From Candidatus Dechloromonas phosphorivorans (GTDB lineage Bacteria; Pseudomonadota; Gammaproteobacteria; Burkholderiales; Rhodocyclaceae): a stretch of DNA of 49,814 nt. A program made the translations under genes and the position numbers. The stretch spans positions 1-49,814 of the forward strand of contig JADKBR010000020.1 of NCBI GenBank assembly GCA_016714975.1. Direction: 5' to 3'. The notes beneath the pieces were generated by a model. The model was not told where the DNA came from. It saw nothing but the letters and a program-made list of their open reading frames with translations, and did no database searches. Positions 9,337-17,855 of the stretch are shown in pieces (within the stretch, counting starts at the first letter, position 1; every line of letters starts with the position of its first letter).

Positions 9337-11373
9337 ATGAAAATCGACCTGCGTTTGACCTTCCACTACGGGCTGACGATATTTCTCAGCGCCTTTCTGC
9401 TCTTTCAGGTCCAGCCGATGATCGGCAAGATGATTCTGCCGTGGTTCGGCGGCTCGGCGTCGGTGTGGACGACGTGCATGCTTTTCTTTCAGATGATACT
9501 GCTGCTCGGCTACCTGTATTCGCACTGGATCGTCGCCCGCCTTTCGCCGCGCCGCCAAAGCCAGTTGCATATTGCCCTGCTGCTCGCCAGCCTGCTGGTC
9601 ATGCCGATCGCCCCGAGTGACGCGTGGAAGCCGACCGGCGCCGAAAACCCGACGCTGCGCATCCTCGGTCTGCTTCTCGCCTCGATCGGACTGCCCTATT
9701 TCGTGCTATCGACCACCGGCCCGCTGGTCCAGGCCTGGTTCGCGCGCGAGCGTTCCGGCCAGGTTCCCTACCGGCTGTTCGCGCTCTCCAATTTCGGCTC
9801 GATGCTGGCGCTGATCGCCTATCCGCTCGCCATCGAACCGGTACTGCCGACGCGCCTGCAGTCGTGGGCATGGTCGGGGCTTTTCGCCACCTTCGTTGTC
9901 TCCTGCGGCCTGCTGGCCTGGCGCGGGCGCAACAGCCAGCCCCTGACACTCCGGCACGACGATGAGGCTCAGCCGATCACCGGTCGCCAGCTCACGCTGT
10001 GGGCGGCTCTGGCTGCCTGCCCATCGATACTGATGGTCGCCAACACCAGCTTCCTGACCGAGAACATCGCTCCCATCCCGCTGCTCTGGGTGGCGCCGCT
10101 CGGCCTCTACCTGCTTTCCTTCATTCTCGCCTTCGAGGGCCGCAGCTGGTACCGGCGCGGGTTGTACCTGCCGCTGCTCGTCGTCGGCCTGGGTGCCCTC
10201 GCCTGGCTGCCAACCCTGGGCGTGTCCGAACTGTCGATCCAGGTGTCGATGGCGATCAACCTCGCATCTTTCTTCGTCGCCTGCATGGTCTGCCACGGTG
10301 AACTGTCCCGCCATCAGCCGCATCCCGGGCAGCTCACCACCTTCTACCTGATGCTTGCCGTCGGCGGCGCCCTCGGCGGCTTCTTCGTCGGGATCATCGC
10401 ACCGTATTTCTTCAACAGCCACTACGAGTTGTCGATCGCCATCGTCCTCACCGGGCTGGTAGCCGCCATCGCCGTCATCCCGACGCTGCCCGCCACACGA
10501 CCGGGATGGCGACTGGCAGCCGGCGCCGGCTGTGCGGTCGTCCTCGTCGCACTGGCCGGAGTGCGCGTGGCCGACCATGTCGGGGAAAACAGCGGCGCCG
10601 ATGCCCTGCTGCGCAACTTCTACGGCACGTTGACTGTCCATAGCAACCCGGAGACCGGCTTCCGCACCATGTTGCACGGTCAAATCGTCCATGGGCGGCA
10701 GTTCATCGCAGCTGACAAGGCCCAGACACCCATCGCTTACTACAGCAGCGAAGGCGGCGCCGGCAAGGCCCTGCTCGCCAAGGCCGGCAGCGGCCCATTG
10801 CGCGTCGGGGTCGTCGGCATCGGCATCGGCACGCTGGCCGCCTACGGCCGCGCCGGCGACTACTACCGGCTTTACGACATCGACCCGCTGGTCATCGACG
10901 TCGCCCGCAGTCATTTCAGCTTCCTTGCGCAAACCCGGGCACAGACCGACATCGTCCTTGGCGACGCCCGCCTGCAACTGGAAACCGAGCGGCCACAACT
11001 GTTTGACGTGCTGATCGTCGATGCCTTTTCGGGCGATTCGGTGCCCGTGCATCTTCTGACGCGCCAGGCCTTTGAACTCTATTTTCGCCACCTGAAGCCG
11101 GACGGCGTGCTCGCGGTACACATCACCAACCGTTTCCTCGACCTGCGTCCCGTGATCAAGGCCGCCGCCGACCACCTGCAGCGGCCGGCGCGCATCATCG
11201 ACCACGACGGTGACCGCGAACGCGGCATCTACCGCTCGCGCTGGGCGCTGATCGCCCAGGACGACACCTTTTACTGCCACGAAGGTTTCGAGGACGCCAA
11301 GCTGCTCGCCGACAAGCCGGGGTTCCGGCCGTGGCAGGATGATTACAGCAGCTTGTTCGCGATCCTGATGTAG
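9337..11373 (+). CDS. Membrane-fused spermidine-synthase-like protein
   Basis: The 678-residue protein joins an N-terminal membrane domain of about ten helices (residues about 10-420, starting LTIFLSAFLLFQVQPMIGKM) to a C-terminal spermidine-synthase/methyltransferase-like domain (about 430-678). The latter shows a glycine-rich nucleotide loop (VGVVGIGIGTLA), an acidic ribose-binding residue (YDIDPLVIDVA), GDARLQLE and IVDAFSGDSVP. Such fusions are widespread in Proteobacteria but their substrate is not established; aminopropyl transfer is only suggested by fold. The start lacks a strong ribosome site. No polyamine genes lie nearby. Confidence 0.85.
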   Translation: MKIDLRLTFHYGLTIFLSAFLLFQVQPMIGKMILPWFGGSASVWTTCMLFFQMILLLGYLYSHWIVARLSPRRQSQLHIALLLASLLVMPIAPSDAWKPTGAENPTLRILGLLLASIGLPYFVLSTTGPLVQAWFARERSGQVPYRLFALSNFGSMLALIAYPLAIEPVLPTRLQSWAWSGLFATFVVSCGLLAWRGRNSQPLTLRHDDEAQPITGRQLTLWAALAACPSILMVANTSFLTENIAPIPLLWVAPLGLYLLSFILAFEGRSWYRRGLYLPLLVVGLGALAWLPTLGVSELSIQVSMAINLASFFVACMVCHGELSRHQPHPGQLTTFYLMLAVGGALGGFFVGIIAPYFFNSHYELSIAIVLTGLVAAIAVIPTLPATRPGWRLAAGAGCAVVLVALAGVRVADHVGENSGADALLRNFYGTLTVHSNPETGFRTMLHGQIVHGRQFIAADKAQTPIAYYSSEGGAGKALLAKAGSGPLRVGVVGIGIGTLAAYGRAGDYYRLYDIDPLVIDVARSHFSFLAQTRAQTDIVLGDARLQLETERPQLFDVLIVDAFSGDSVPVHLLTRQAFELYFRHLKPDGVLAVHITNRFLDLRPVIKAAADHLQRPARIIDHDGDRERGIYRSRWALIAQDDTFYCHEGFEDAKLLADKPGFRPWQDDYSSLFAILM

Positions 11374-11414
11374 GCCGGTCGTGGCAAGGCCCAGCTCGGG
11401 GTAGAATCCTCGCC

Positions 11415-11648
11415 ATGAGATCGGTACCGCCAATCACGATCATCCTGCTGGCCGGCCTTGCTGGTTGCGCCTTCTTCCCGAACTGGCACTGGGAGAAGCG
11501 CGGCGCAGCGGCTGGTGAATACGACCAGGATGTCACATTCTGCAAGCAGCGGACGTACTCCGGGGTCGATGGCATGGTCACCGACGAGAGCGTGCGGCGG
11601 ATGCACGGCTGCATGGAGGCGAAGGGCTGGCGGAAAGTGCAGAATTAA
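11415..11648 (+). CDS. Small lipoprotein
   Basis: The 77-residue product has a lipoprotein signal (MRSVPPITIILLAGLAGC) with lipobox LAGC at 15-18, so the mature protein starts at Cys18 and is about 60 residues long. The remainder has two further Cys (FCKQRTY and MHGCMEAKGW), a spacing seen in small envelope lipoproteins. It ends seven bases before the SRAP gene and is probably co-transcribed with it, although the two products act in different compartments. Function unknown. Confidence 0.8.
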   Translation: MRSVPPITIILLAGLAGCAFFPNWHWEKRGAAAGEYDQDVTFCKQRTYSGVDGMVTDESVRRMHGCMEAKGWRKVQN

Positions 11649-11655
11649 GCATCCG

Positions 11656-12342
11656 ATGTGCGGACGTTACGCCCTCTACGGCCCGCAATCGCGACTGCGC
11701 GAGGCATTCTTGCTTCAATTCTGTCCAGAGTATTTCGCGCGGTACAACATTGCCCCGCAAAGTCGCGTCCTGATCATCCGTGACAAGATGGGAACCGGCC
11801 GGGTTGGCCAATTAGCGGGATGGGGACTGATTCCGTCGTGGGCCAAGGATCCGGGCATCGGCACCCGGTTGAACAATGCCCGTGGAGAAACCGTTGCCGA
11901 GAAACCGGCATTCCGCAGCAGCTTCGCCAGGCATCGCTGTCTGATACCGGCCAGCGGATTTTATGAATGGCAGGCCGTTGCCGCCGATGGCAAGGTTCGC
12001 AAGCAACCCTGGTATATCCAACCAGCTGATGCACGCGGCTTTTTCGCCTTCGCCGGCCTGCTCGCCACTTGGAAGGCACCGGACGGCACGGCGATTGTCA
12101 CCACCTGCATCATCACGACTGCGGCAAACGACCTCATGGCGCCGATCCATGATCGCATGCCGGCCATCCTGCGTCCGGAGCAGTACGATGCTTGGCTCGA
12201 TCCGGAAAATAAGGACAACGAGTCGCTTCAGACAATGATCGGACCGTGCGGTAGCGAGTTGATAAGTGCCCGCAAGGTCAGCACGGCAATCAACCGCGGG
12301 GCGATCGACGAGCCCGTGTGCATCGAGCCTTTGACAGTTTGA
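11656..12342 (+). CDS. SRAP domain protein (YedK/HMCES family), abasic-site DNA-protein crosslinker
   Basis: The 228-residue protein begins MCGRYAL. Cys2, exposed after Met removal, forms a covalent thiazolidine with abasic sites in single-stranded DNA in this family. The other family signatures are present: NARGETVAEKPAF, CLIPASGFYEW with the catalytic Glu, and IHDRMPAIL with the active-site His. These are what is needed to shield abasic sites from cleavage. ATG 11656 is fixed by the need for Cys at position 2; the longer upstream frame is not real. Confidence 0.95.
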   Translation: MCGRYALYGPQSRLREAFLLQFCPEYFARYNIAPQSRVLIIRDKMGTGRVGQLAGWGLIPSWAKDPGIGTRLNNARGETVAEKPAFRSSFARHRCLIPASGFYEWQAVAADGKVRKQPWYIQPADARGFFAFAGLLATWKAPDGTAIVTTCIITTAANDLMAPIHDRMPAILRPEQYDAWLDPENKDNESLQTMIGPCGSELISARKVSTAINRGAIDEPVCIEPLTV

Positions 12343-12509
12343 TCATCCCGGCTCGAGCCGAAAAAGTGGCTTGTTGGTCGGGGTGAGGGGAAAAATGGGG
12401 AACCCCGCTGACTGGGGCTTAGTGAAGCGATGCCCGGCAGCCCGGGGGCATCTCAGGTGGTGTTCAGTACTCTGGTGGCACCAGGTTTCTGTAAGCCGGA
12501 AGACTCCCG

Positions 12510-13283
12510 CTATCTGCGTTCCCTGGCGACGAAAGGTTCCACGAGTGCCTCCTGCACCGAGTCGGTCCTGTTGAGCGCCTGGTCGAAACTGGCGTTCCAG
12601 ACATCGGCATTGGCCAAGTCGGCACCTTGCATGTCTGCCTTGAAAAAGACCGCCTGGCGCAGGGTGGCGCCCTTGAGTCGCGTCTCCTTGAGCTTGGCAT
12701 TGGTGAAGTCAACGTTTTCCATGGCAGCGCCGGTCAAGTCGGCTCCGGACAAATCGACTCCTATCAGCTTCGCACCGGAAAACACGCCGCGAAAAGCGTA
12801 GCAGCCACGGATCGAGCCGCCCGAGAGGTCGATCCCTTCCATCAGGACGTCTTTCAGGTACGCCCCCGAGAAGTCTGCCAGTGGCGCCTTGGTGCCGATC
12901 AGGTTCGAGCCGAACAGGTTGGCACCGATGAGGGTCGCCCCGCTCAAGTCGCCGTCATCGAAGGTTGCGTGAAATAGATCGGCCTCGCGCAGATCAGCGC
13001 CAGCCAGGTTCGCTGCCGTGAAGTTGGCCCATTTGGCATTGCTGCCGCGCAAGTCTGCGCCAGTCAGGTTGGCATTTCTGAAATCAGTGCTCTCCAGCTT
13101 TGCGCCCGCCAAGCGCGCGCCATGCAGGTCTTTGCCGGCCAGCTTTTTTCGGGAGAAGTCGCACTGCGAGAGATCCGTCGCGGCCTGCGGCGCTGCGCAG
13201 TTCCCGGGTGGCAGATCGGCCGCCGCATGAAGGACGATGGGCAAAGACAAGATAAGAGCAATGAGTTTAGGTGGCTTCAGCAA
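12510..13283 (-). CDS. Exported pentapeptide-repeat protein
   Basis: The 257-residue protein begins with a signal peptide (LKPPKLIALILSLPIVLHA). Around 30 tandem A(D/N)LXX-type units follow (for example ANLTGADLRG, ADLREADLFH, ANLFGSNLIG), which build a right-handed quadrilateral beta-helix. A short region with one Cys pair precedes the repeats (GNCAAPQAATDLSQCDFSRK). The TTG at 13283 is preferred as start because GGAGGGGGAG lies six bases before it and it places the signal peptide at the N-terminus. The role is unknown; gyrase mimicry is unlikely for an exported member. Confidence 0.82.
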   Translation of the reverse strand: MLKPPKLIALILSLPIVLHAAADLPPGNCAAPQAATDLSQCDFSRKKLAGKDLHGARLAGAKLESTDFRNANLTGADLRGSNAKWANFTAANLAGADLREADLFHATFDDGDLSGATLIGANLFGSNLIGTKAPLADFSGAYLKDVLMEGIDLSGGSIRGCYAFRGVFSGAKLIGVDLSGADLTGAAMENVDFTNAKLKETRLKGATLRQAVFFKADMQGADLANADVWNASFDQALNRTDSVQEALVEPFVARERR

Positions 13284-13566
13284 CTTCTTCTCCCCCTCCA
13301 GACTACGGTCGATGATTGTATTTTGTCCTGATTCGTTACGCCCAATCATGTTGAGCTCCCCTTCGGCGGATTCAATCTGGCGCTCGACCCACTACTCGAC
13401 CGAGTGGTGCTCGCCACCAGGCAATTGGTAGCCGTCGCGTTTCGCTATTTCTCGCTGATGCCTTGGCGCCCGTCCATTCGGTGCTACCGCACCCCCCGGT
13501 TCGAAAGTCATCGTCGTCAGCATTCTGGCTATGACTCCGATCGATGGCAGGCTGAAAGAGCTTTGT

Positions 13567-15054
13567 TCACTTGGCTAGCCGCTCGCAGAGCTTGACTGTC
13601 GTGTCCACATAGCGGAGCAGACGTTCCCCTTGTGCAATGACGGCCAGCGCATGCTGACTCCTGCTTGCATTGGCGAGATTGGGTAGCAGGACACTTTCGA
13701 ATCTTTGCCACTGCTCTGCAATCTCCTTGAGTTGGGCAGCCAGTTCGGGAACACTCATCCCACCTCGCTTTAACTCGGCCAGATTGACTTCGAATTCACA
13801 CCAAGAGTCCGCCATCCGTTGCAGCATCGCATCGTTGCATACCCCCCATTCCCGAAACAGGAAGAATTTACCGATTCGTTGCGACAGCATCCGGTTACGG
13901 CCGGCAAGATTGACGTAGTGCGCCGCCGGCACAGCGGCATGCGTCGCTGCCTCGCGAGCCAGGTGATCGATGGCTTCCAGAATCTCTTCGCTCAATTCCA
14001 GCACCAACGAGGCACTGGCCAGCGCCGGGGCAGTGTGGAACAAAGCCTCCCGATAGCGCGGCCAGACATCCATCACAGTGGTCAGGCGGTTAGCGAGCGG
14101 GTCGGGCAGGCCAATGCTGCCCAAGCGATCCAGCGTCCGCTCAAACTGGGTCTTCAACTGGCGCAGTTTGACGGCCGCCTTGGTCGGGACAATGTTCTGA
14201 CCGATAAGCGCCCAAGCCATAGCCATGCGCTGCGACAGGACACGAGGACGACCGCAGAGATTGATCAGTGCGCCGGGCGACAGAGAGATGCCAAACCCGG
14301 CCCCGGCCGCTGGCGATCTGCGGCAAAAGCTAAGACGTTGACCGGTGTTGCCGACTTCGGTATTCAGTAAGGTGGCGTTCTGGATGTGCACATTGCGCCC
14401 CTCGACGACGATGACGCCATTGTCGATCAACTGGCGCAGGCTCCGTGAGAAACTCTCCGGCGTCATGCCAACCCGCGAAGCAATGATCTTCTTGCTGGCA
14501 TTCAGCGTGACAGGGCTTTCGCCAGCCAGGCCGGGAAGCACGCCAGCCAGCGCGACAAGGTAGTCAAGCACGCGCTGGGTTCCCGTCAGGCCGAAGTGGT
14601 GACCGGTCACGTCAAACTCGATGGCGCACTGCCGCTCGGCCAGTGCCTGGATGATTCGCCAGCCCAGATCGAGATCTTGGCGAATCACGGCGTGCAGCTT
14701 CGAGATCTCAAGAGCGACGACGATGCAGGGAGTGATCGTCTCGGCGGAACAGGCATAGCGGCTGGTGCCGAAGAGTTCGCCCAGGCCGAGGATCTGCTGG
14801 GCTTGCACCAGCTCGATGATCTTCTCTTTTTGGCCGGCCAGAACCGTCGAACGCTTCAGCGTCCCGCTGACCAGTAAATGCGCTTCACGAATTGGCTGGC
14901 CGGCACGGAACAGATATTCACGCGCATCGAGTTGATGCAGACGGCTCGCCCCGATCAACTCGTCGAGCTGCGGCTGCGCCAACCCGCAAAACAAGGGGCT
15001 GTGCGACAACAGGTCGCGCTGTGCCCACTTGGGATCTCTAGTCGGGACACTCAA
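13567..15054 (-). CDS. Crp/Fnr-type regulator fused to two PilJ-like (NarX P-box-type) domains
   Basis: The 495-residue protein has an N-terminal cNMP-binding beta-barrel (about 15-125), a dimer helix, and a Crp-type winged helix (about 155-225). Its recognition helix contains ESFSR (200-204), matching the E-x-x-S-R that reads TTGAT half-sites in FNR. Only one Cys (C23) lies in the N-terminal region, so the FNR iron-sulfur cluster is absent, as in DNR/NNR. The C-terminal half has two copies of a type IV pili methyl-accepting (PilJ) N-terminal-like domain, each opening with NL-x-G-R-x-R-x-LSQR: INLCGRPRVLSQRM (264-277) and VNLAGRNRMLSQRI (381-394). This resembles the nitrate-binding P-box of NarX/NarQ. 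The start is a TTG. It lies downstream of nirS on the same strand. Confidence 0.85.
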   Translation of the reverse strand: MSVPTRDPKWAQRDLLSHSPLFCGLAQPQLDELIGASRLHQLDAREYLFRAGQPIREAHLLVSGTLKRSTVLAGQKEKIIELVQAQQILGLGELFGTSRYACSAETITPCIVVALEISKLHAVIRQDLDLGWRIIQALAERQCAIEFDVTGHHFGLTGTQRVLDYLVALAGVLPGLAGESPVTLNASKKIIASRVGMTPESFSRSLRQLIDNGVIVVEGRNVHIQNATLLNTEVGNTGQRLSFCRRSPAAGAGFGISLSPGALINLCGRPRVLSQRMAMAWALIGQNIVPTKAAVKLRQLKTQFERTLDRLGSIGLPDPLANRLTTVMDVWPRYREALFHTAPALASASLVLELSEEILEAIDHLAREAATHAAVPAAHYVNLAGRNRMLSQRIGKFFLFREWGVCNDAMLQRMADSWCEFEVNLAELKRGGMSVPELAAQLKEIAEQWQRFESVLLPNLANASRSQHALAVIAQGERLLRYVDTTVKLCERLAK

Positions 15055-15103
15055 TTTCGCCGAACCTCACGACACGCTTTCCAAGATCACATGTTAAGGA
15101 ATA

Positions 15104-15130
15104 AAGGAAAGGGGCATAACCCCCTTCCTT
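15104..15130 (-). terminator. Hairpin after nirS
   Basis: AAGGAAAGGGG and CCCCCTTCCTT form an imperfect 11-bp inverted repeat around the loop CATAA, placed 22 bases past the nirS stop. There is no long T-run, so it may act as a partial terminator or an mRNA 3'-end stabiliser between nirS and the regulator gene. Confidence 0.5.
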
Positions 15131-15152
15131 ATGCCTGAGTCCCTTGATCTGG

Positions 15153-16883
15153 CTAGTAGACGTCGTGCTGGGTATTGTAGACGTTGAACTTGCCGGTTGG
15201 TGTCACAAGCTTCGGATCGCGGATGACGGCCTTCAGCTTGCGTGTCTTGTCATCAACGATGACGATGGCCGATTCCTGGTCCTTGCCATTCCAGACCGAG
15301 AACCAGACTTCATCACCCGCCTTGTTGTACTCAGGCTGAACGACGCGCTTCGGACCATCCTTGATCCCCGACCACTCGCCGATCGGGATCAGCTCGCTGC
15401 CTTTTTCAAGGTTGTTGATATCCCAGACGGCGATCGACTGGCTGACCGAGGGTTCCGGATTGAGTGTCGTATCGACCCACAGGTTCTTCGACTTCGGATG
15501 GGTCTTCAGGAACAGCGAACCGCCGCCCTGACCCTTCAGCGTACGCACGACCTTCCAGGCATTGTCCGCATGCCTCTTCGGATCCGTACCGATCAGGGAA
15601 ATGCTCTCGTCCCCGAGGTGACCCGTAGCCCAAACCGGGCCGAACTTGGGATCGACAAAGTTGGCTCCACGGCCCGGGTGAGGCGTCTTGCCCACTTCGA
15701 CCAGCTTGGTCAACTCGCCCTCCTTGGTGTCGATGACGGCAATTTTGTTCGAAGCATTCGCCGCATCCATGAAATAGCGATGCGTAGACTCGAAACCACC
15801 ATCATGCAGGAAGGGCGCCGCCTCGATCATCTTGAGCTTCAGGTTGTTGAGATCGCGATAATCGACCGAGTAAACCATGCCGGTTTCCTTCACATTGACG
15901 AAGAATTCCGGTTTGAAATGGGAGGCAACGATAGCGGCGACGCGCGGTTCCGGATGGTAATCCTGGCCACTCACGGTCATGCCACGAGTGGAGACGATCT
16001 TGCGCGGCTTCAAAGTGGCACCGTCCATGATCACGAACTGCGGTGGCCAGTAGGTGCCGGCAATCGCGTAGGTATCCTCGTAACCCTTGGCCTTGGAACT
16101 TTCCACCGAGCGAGCCTCCATGCCGACCTTGATTTCGGCGACGGTGTCGGGCTTTTCCATCCAGAGGTCGATCAGATTGATCTTGGCATCGCGGCCGATC
16201 ACGAACAGGTAGCGGCCTGAAGCCGACATGCGTGAGATATGCACGGCGTAGCCGGTGTTCAGAATGCTGACGATCTTCTTGCTGTCGCCGTCGATCAGCG
16301 CAATCTCGCCGGCGTCACGCAGGGTAACGGAGAACAGGTTCTCGAGATTGAGATTGTTCATTTTCTTCTTCGGGCGCTGGTCGACCGGAACAATCACCTT
16401 CCACGAAGCCTGCATCTCCTTCAGGCCATATTCGGGCGGAGCCGGTGGCGTCTGCTGGATGTAACGCGCCATGAGGTCCACTTCGTCATCGGTCAGCACG
16501 CCAGACGTTCCCCAGTTCGGCATACCGCCGGGGGAGCCGTACTTGATGAAGACCTTCAGGTACTCCAGGCCTTTTTCCAGTGTGATGTCCGGGGTCAGCG
16601 CCTTGCCGGTCGCGCCCTTGCGCAGCACGCCGTGGCAGCCAGCGCAGCGCTCGAAGAAGATACGCTTGGCCTTGTCGAACTCAGCTTCCGTCATCTTCGG
16701 CGCCTGCGGATTGATGTCCTGGCGCATCGGTACATTGCCCAGCGGCGAGCCACCGGCGCTCTCATACTCGCGCAGCGTGCTATCGCCATGAACAGCCGGT
16801 GCCTGCGCGAATGCCAACTGACAACACATCGTCAGGGCCGGCAATGCTGCCAGATGAAAACGTTTGAAATTTCTGGAAATCAT
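15153..16883 (-). CDS. nirS: Cytochrome cd1 nitrite reductase NirS
   Basis: The 576-residue periplasmic enzyme reduces nitrite to nitric oxide in denitrification. It has a signal peptide (about 1-26), a cytochrome c domain with CAGCH at 80-84 (heme c) and GMPNWGTSG (120-128), then an eight-bladed propeller that binds heme d1. The d1 axial His is H215 (NTGYAVH), and the two catalytic His of the family are H322 (ASHF) and H360 (FLHDGG). The C-terminus TPTGKFNVYNTQHDVY is diagnostic for NirS. A strong GAGGAGGAGGG ribosome site precedes the ATG. No heme d1 synthesis or nirM/nirC gene lies in the window, so the cofactor must be supplied from elsewhere. Confidence 0.97.
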   Translation of the reverse strand: MISRNFKRFHLAALPALTMCCQLAFAQAPAVHGDSTLREYESAGGSPLGNVPMRQDINPQAPKMTEAEFDKAKRIFFERCAGCHGVLRKGATGKALTPDITLEKGLEYLKVFIKYGSPGGMPNWGTSGVLTDDEVDLMARYIQQTPPAPPEYGLKEMQASWKVIVPVDQRPKKKMNNLNLENLFSVTLRDAGEIALIDGDSKKIVSILNTGYAVHISRMSASGRYLFVIGRDAKINLIDLWMEKPDTVAEIKVGMEARSVESSKAKGYEDTYAIAGTYWPPQFVIMDGATLKPRKIVSTRGMTVSGQDYHPEPRVAAIVASHFKPEFFVNVKETGMVYSVDYRDLNNLKLKMIEAAPFLHDGGFESTHRYFMDAANASNKIAVIDTKEGELTKLVEVGKTPHPGRGANFVDPKFGPVWATGHLGDESISLIGTDPKRHADNAWKVVRTLKGQGGGSLFLKTHPKSKNLWVDTTLNPEPSVSQSIAVWDINNLEKGSELIPIGEWSGIKDGPKRVVQPEYNKAGDEVWFSVWNGKDQESAIVIVDDKTRKLKAVIRDPKLVTPTGKFNVYNTQHDVY

Positions 16884-16948
16884 AAGTCCCTCCTCCTCTA
16901 TTGAAATCTGATCGGCGGCGCACTATCTCACTCGAATTGAATTGCGCC

Positions 16949-16962
16949 TTGATTGAAATCAA
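16949..16962 (-). promoter_or_regulatory. Perfect FNR/DNR-type box upstream of nirS
   Basis: TTGATTTCAATCAA on the minus strand is an exact match to the FNR consensus TTGAT-N4-ATCAA. Its centre is about 72 bases before the nirS ATG. A -10-like GATAGT lies at 16922-16927, so a start near 16914-16915 would put the box at about -41.5, the class II activation position. The likely binder is an FNR, DNR or NNR-type protein, possibly the regulator encoded at 13567-15054. Confidence 0.88.
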
Positions 16963-17272
16963 ATCCCGGGAGGGGCTAGAGACCACGCGGCTTCCGCAAG
17001 GGCACGAACTTGATCATTGACAAGAAAGCTATTTTGCAAACCGGAAAAGACGCCCGGTGCCGTGCTCGGAGGGATCTCGACTTGCGCGCAGTCAAGCTGC
17101 TCACCATTCGTCCGGTGCTCTCGCAACTGGAGCTCCCAACGGGGCGGATGTTCAGCTCGGATACGCAGATGCACGCTGCAAGTTACCCTGCAGTGCCGTT
17201 GATTGAGAGCGCCAGTACCACTGGGCTTATCAACGTCCTGAAGTCACATCGGTTACAGGCGAAGATTTTCGA
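16963..17272. other. Intergenic stretch upstream of nirS
   Basis: About 310 bases with no recognised gene. One plus-strand frame (17010-17276, 88 codons) is open and ends KSHRLQAKIFD, but it has no convincing ribosome site or family motif and converges on the neighbouring gene. It could be a gene fragment; I do not annotate it as a CDS. Confidence 0.4.
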
Positions 17273-17842
17273 CTAACGCGGTAACGCTGCCGTGCAGGCA
17301 GTTGCCGCATCTGCCAATCGACGGGCTTCGTCGTTGCTCTGGGCAAGTCCCATATCGCAGAACGAATCCGCTGAAAAACCAACCACGAGAAGTCGGGAGA
17401 TGGTCGCTCCTTGAGTGGCGTCCTTGGCAGGGTCCACCAGTCTCAAGCGGACAATCAGTGCCAGCGGCATCCCCGTTTCGTCCAGCCGCCATTCGGCAAC
17501 GTCCGATCCGCTGACGTTGGGAAAGTGTCCCAATGCCAGGAGATCGCGCCCATAGACCACGCGCTGTTCGCTGGACCATTCGAGATCGTTTCGGCGCAGG
17601 TCGACCCAGGAACGCGCGTCCGAAGAGACGACAAACAACCGGTAGGGCACGGGAGCTGGGCACTCCTCGACTACCAGGTCACGCCGCTCATACGATCGGG
17701 CGATCTCGGGTGGGGGAACGGCGCAGGCACCCAACCCCAACGGCGTATAAAGGCTGGTCATTTCCCCGGCGCCAACCAGCGGACTGACCAGGAAACCGAC
17801 GGCGGCGACCAGAAGGAGGGCCGCCCTGCTGAAGCCGGTCAC
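17273..17842 (-). CDS. Exported protein of unknown function
   Basis: The product is about 189 residues when started at GTG 17842 (VTGFSRAALLLVAAVGFLVS), which gives a signal peptide cleaved near VGAGE. A TTG at 17863 would overlap the end of the upstream peptidase gene. The mature part has four Cys (GACAVPPPE, EECPAPVPY, SFCDMGLA, ATACTAALPR), suggesting two disulfides in the periplasm. SDARSWVDLRRNDLEWSSEQ and WRLDETGMPLALIVRLRL suggest a beta-rich domain. It is the last gene of a tightly packed six-gene minus-strand cluster starting at 20495. No family is recognised. Confidence 0.7.
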   Translation of the reverse strand: MTGFSRAALLLVAAVGFLVSPLVGAGEMTSLYTPLGLGACAVPPPEIARSYERRDLVVEECPAPVPYRLFVVSSDARSWVDLRRNDLEWSSEQRVVYGRDLLALGHFPNVSGSDVAEWRLDETGMPLALIVRLRLVDPAKDATQGATISRLLVVGFSADSFCDMGLAQSNDEARRLADAATACTAALPR

Positions 17843-17855
17843 TGGACAGATCTTC

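Noticed and set aside
9706..11433. 575-codon minus-strand frame across the spermidine-synthase-like gene
   Set aside because: The translation is Gln/Asp/Arg-rich low-information sequence, typical of a mirror frame; the plus strand has clear helices and motifs.
17010..17276. 88-codon plus-strand open frame upstream of nirS
   Set aside because: It has no convincing ribosome site, no recognised motif and converges on a cluster gene; it may be a fragment, but I cannot support it as a gene.
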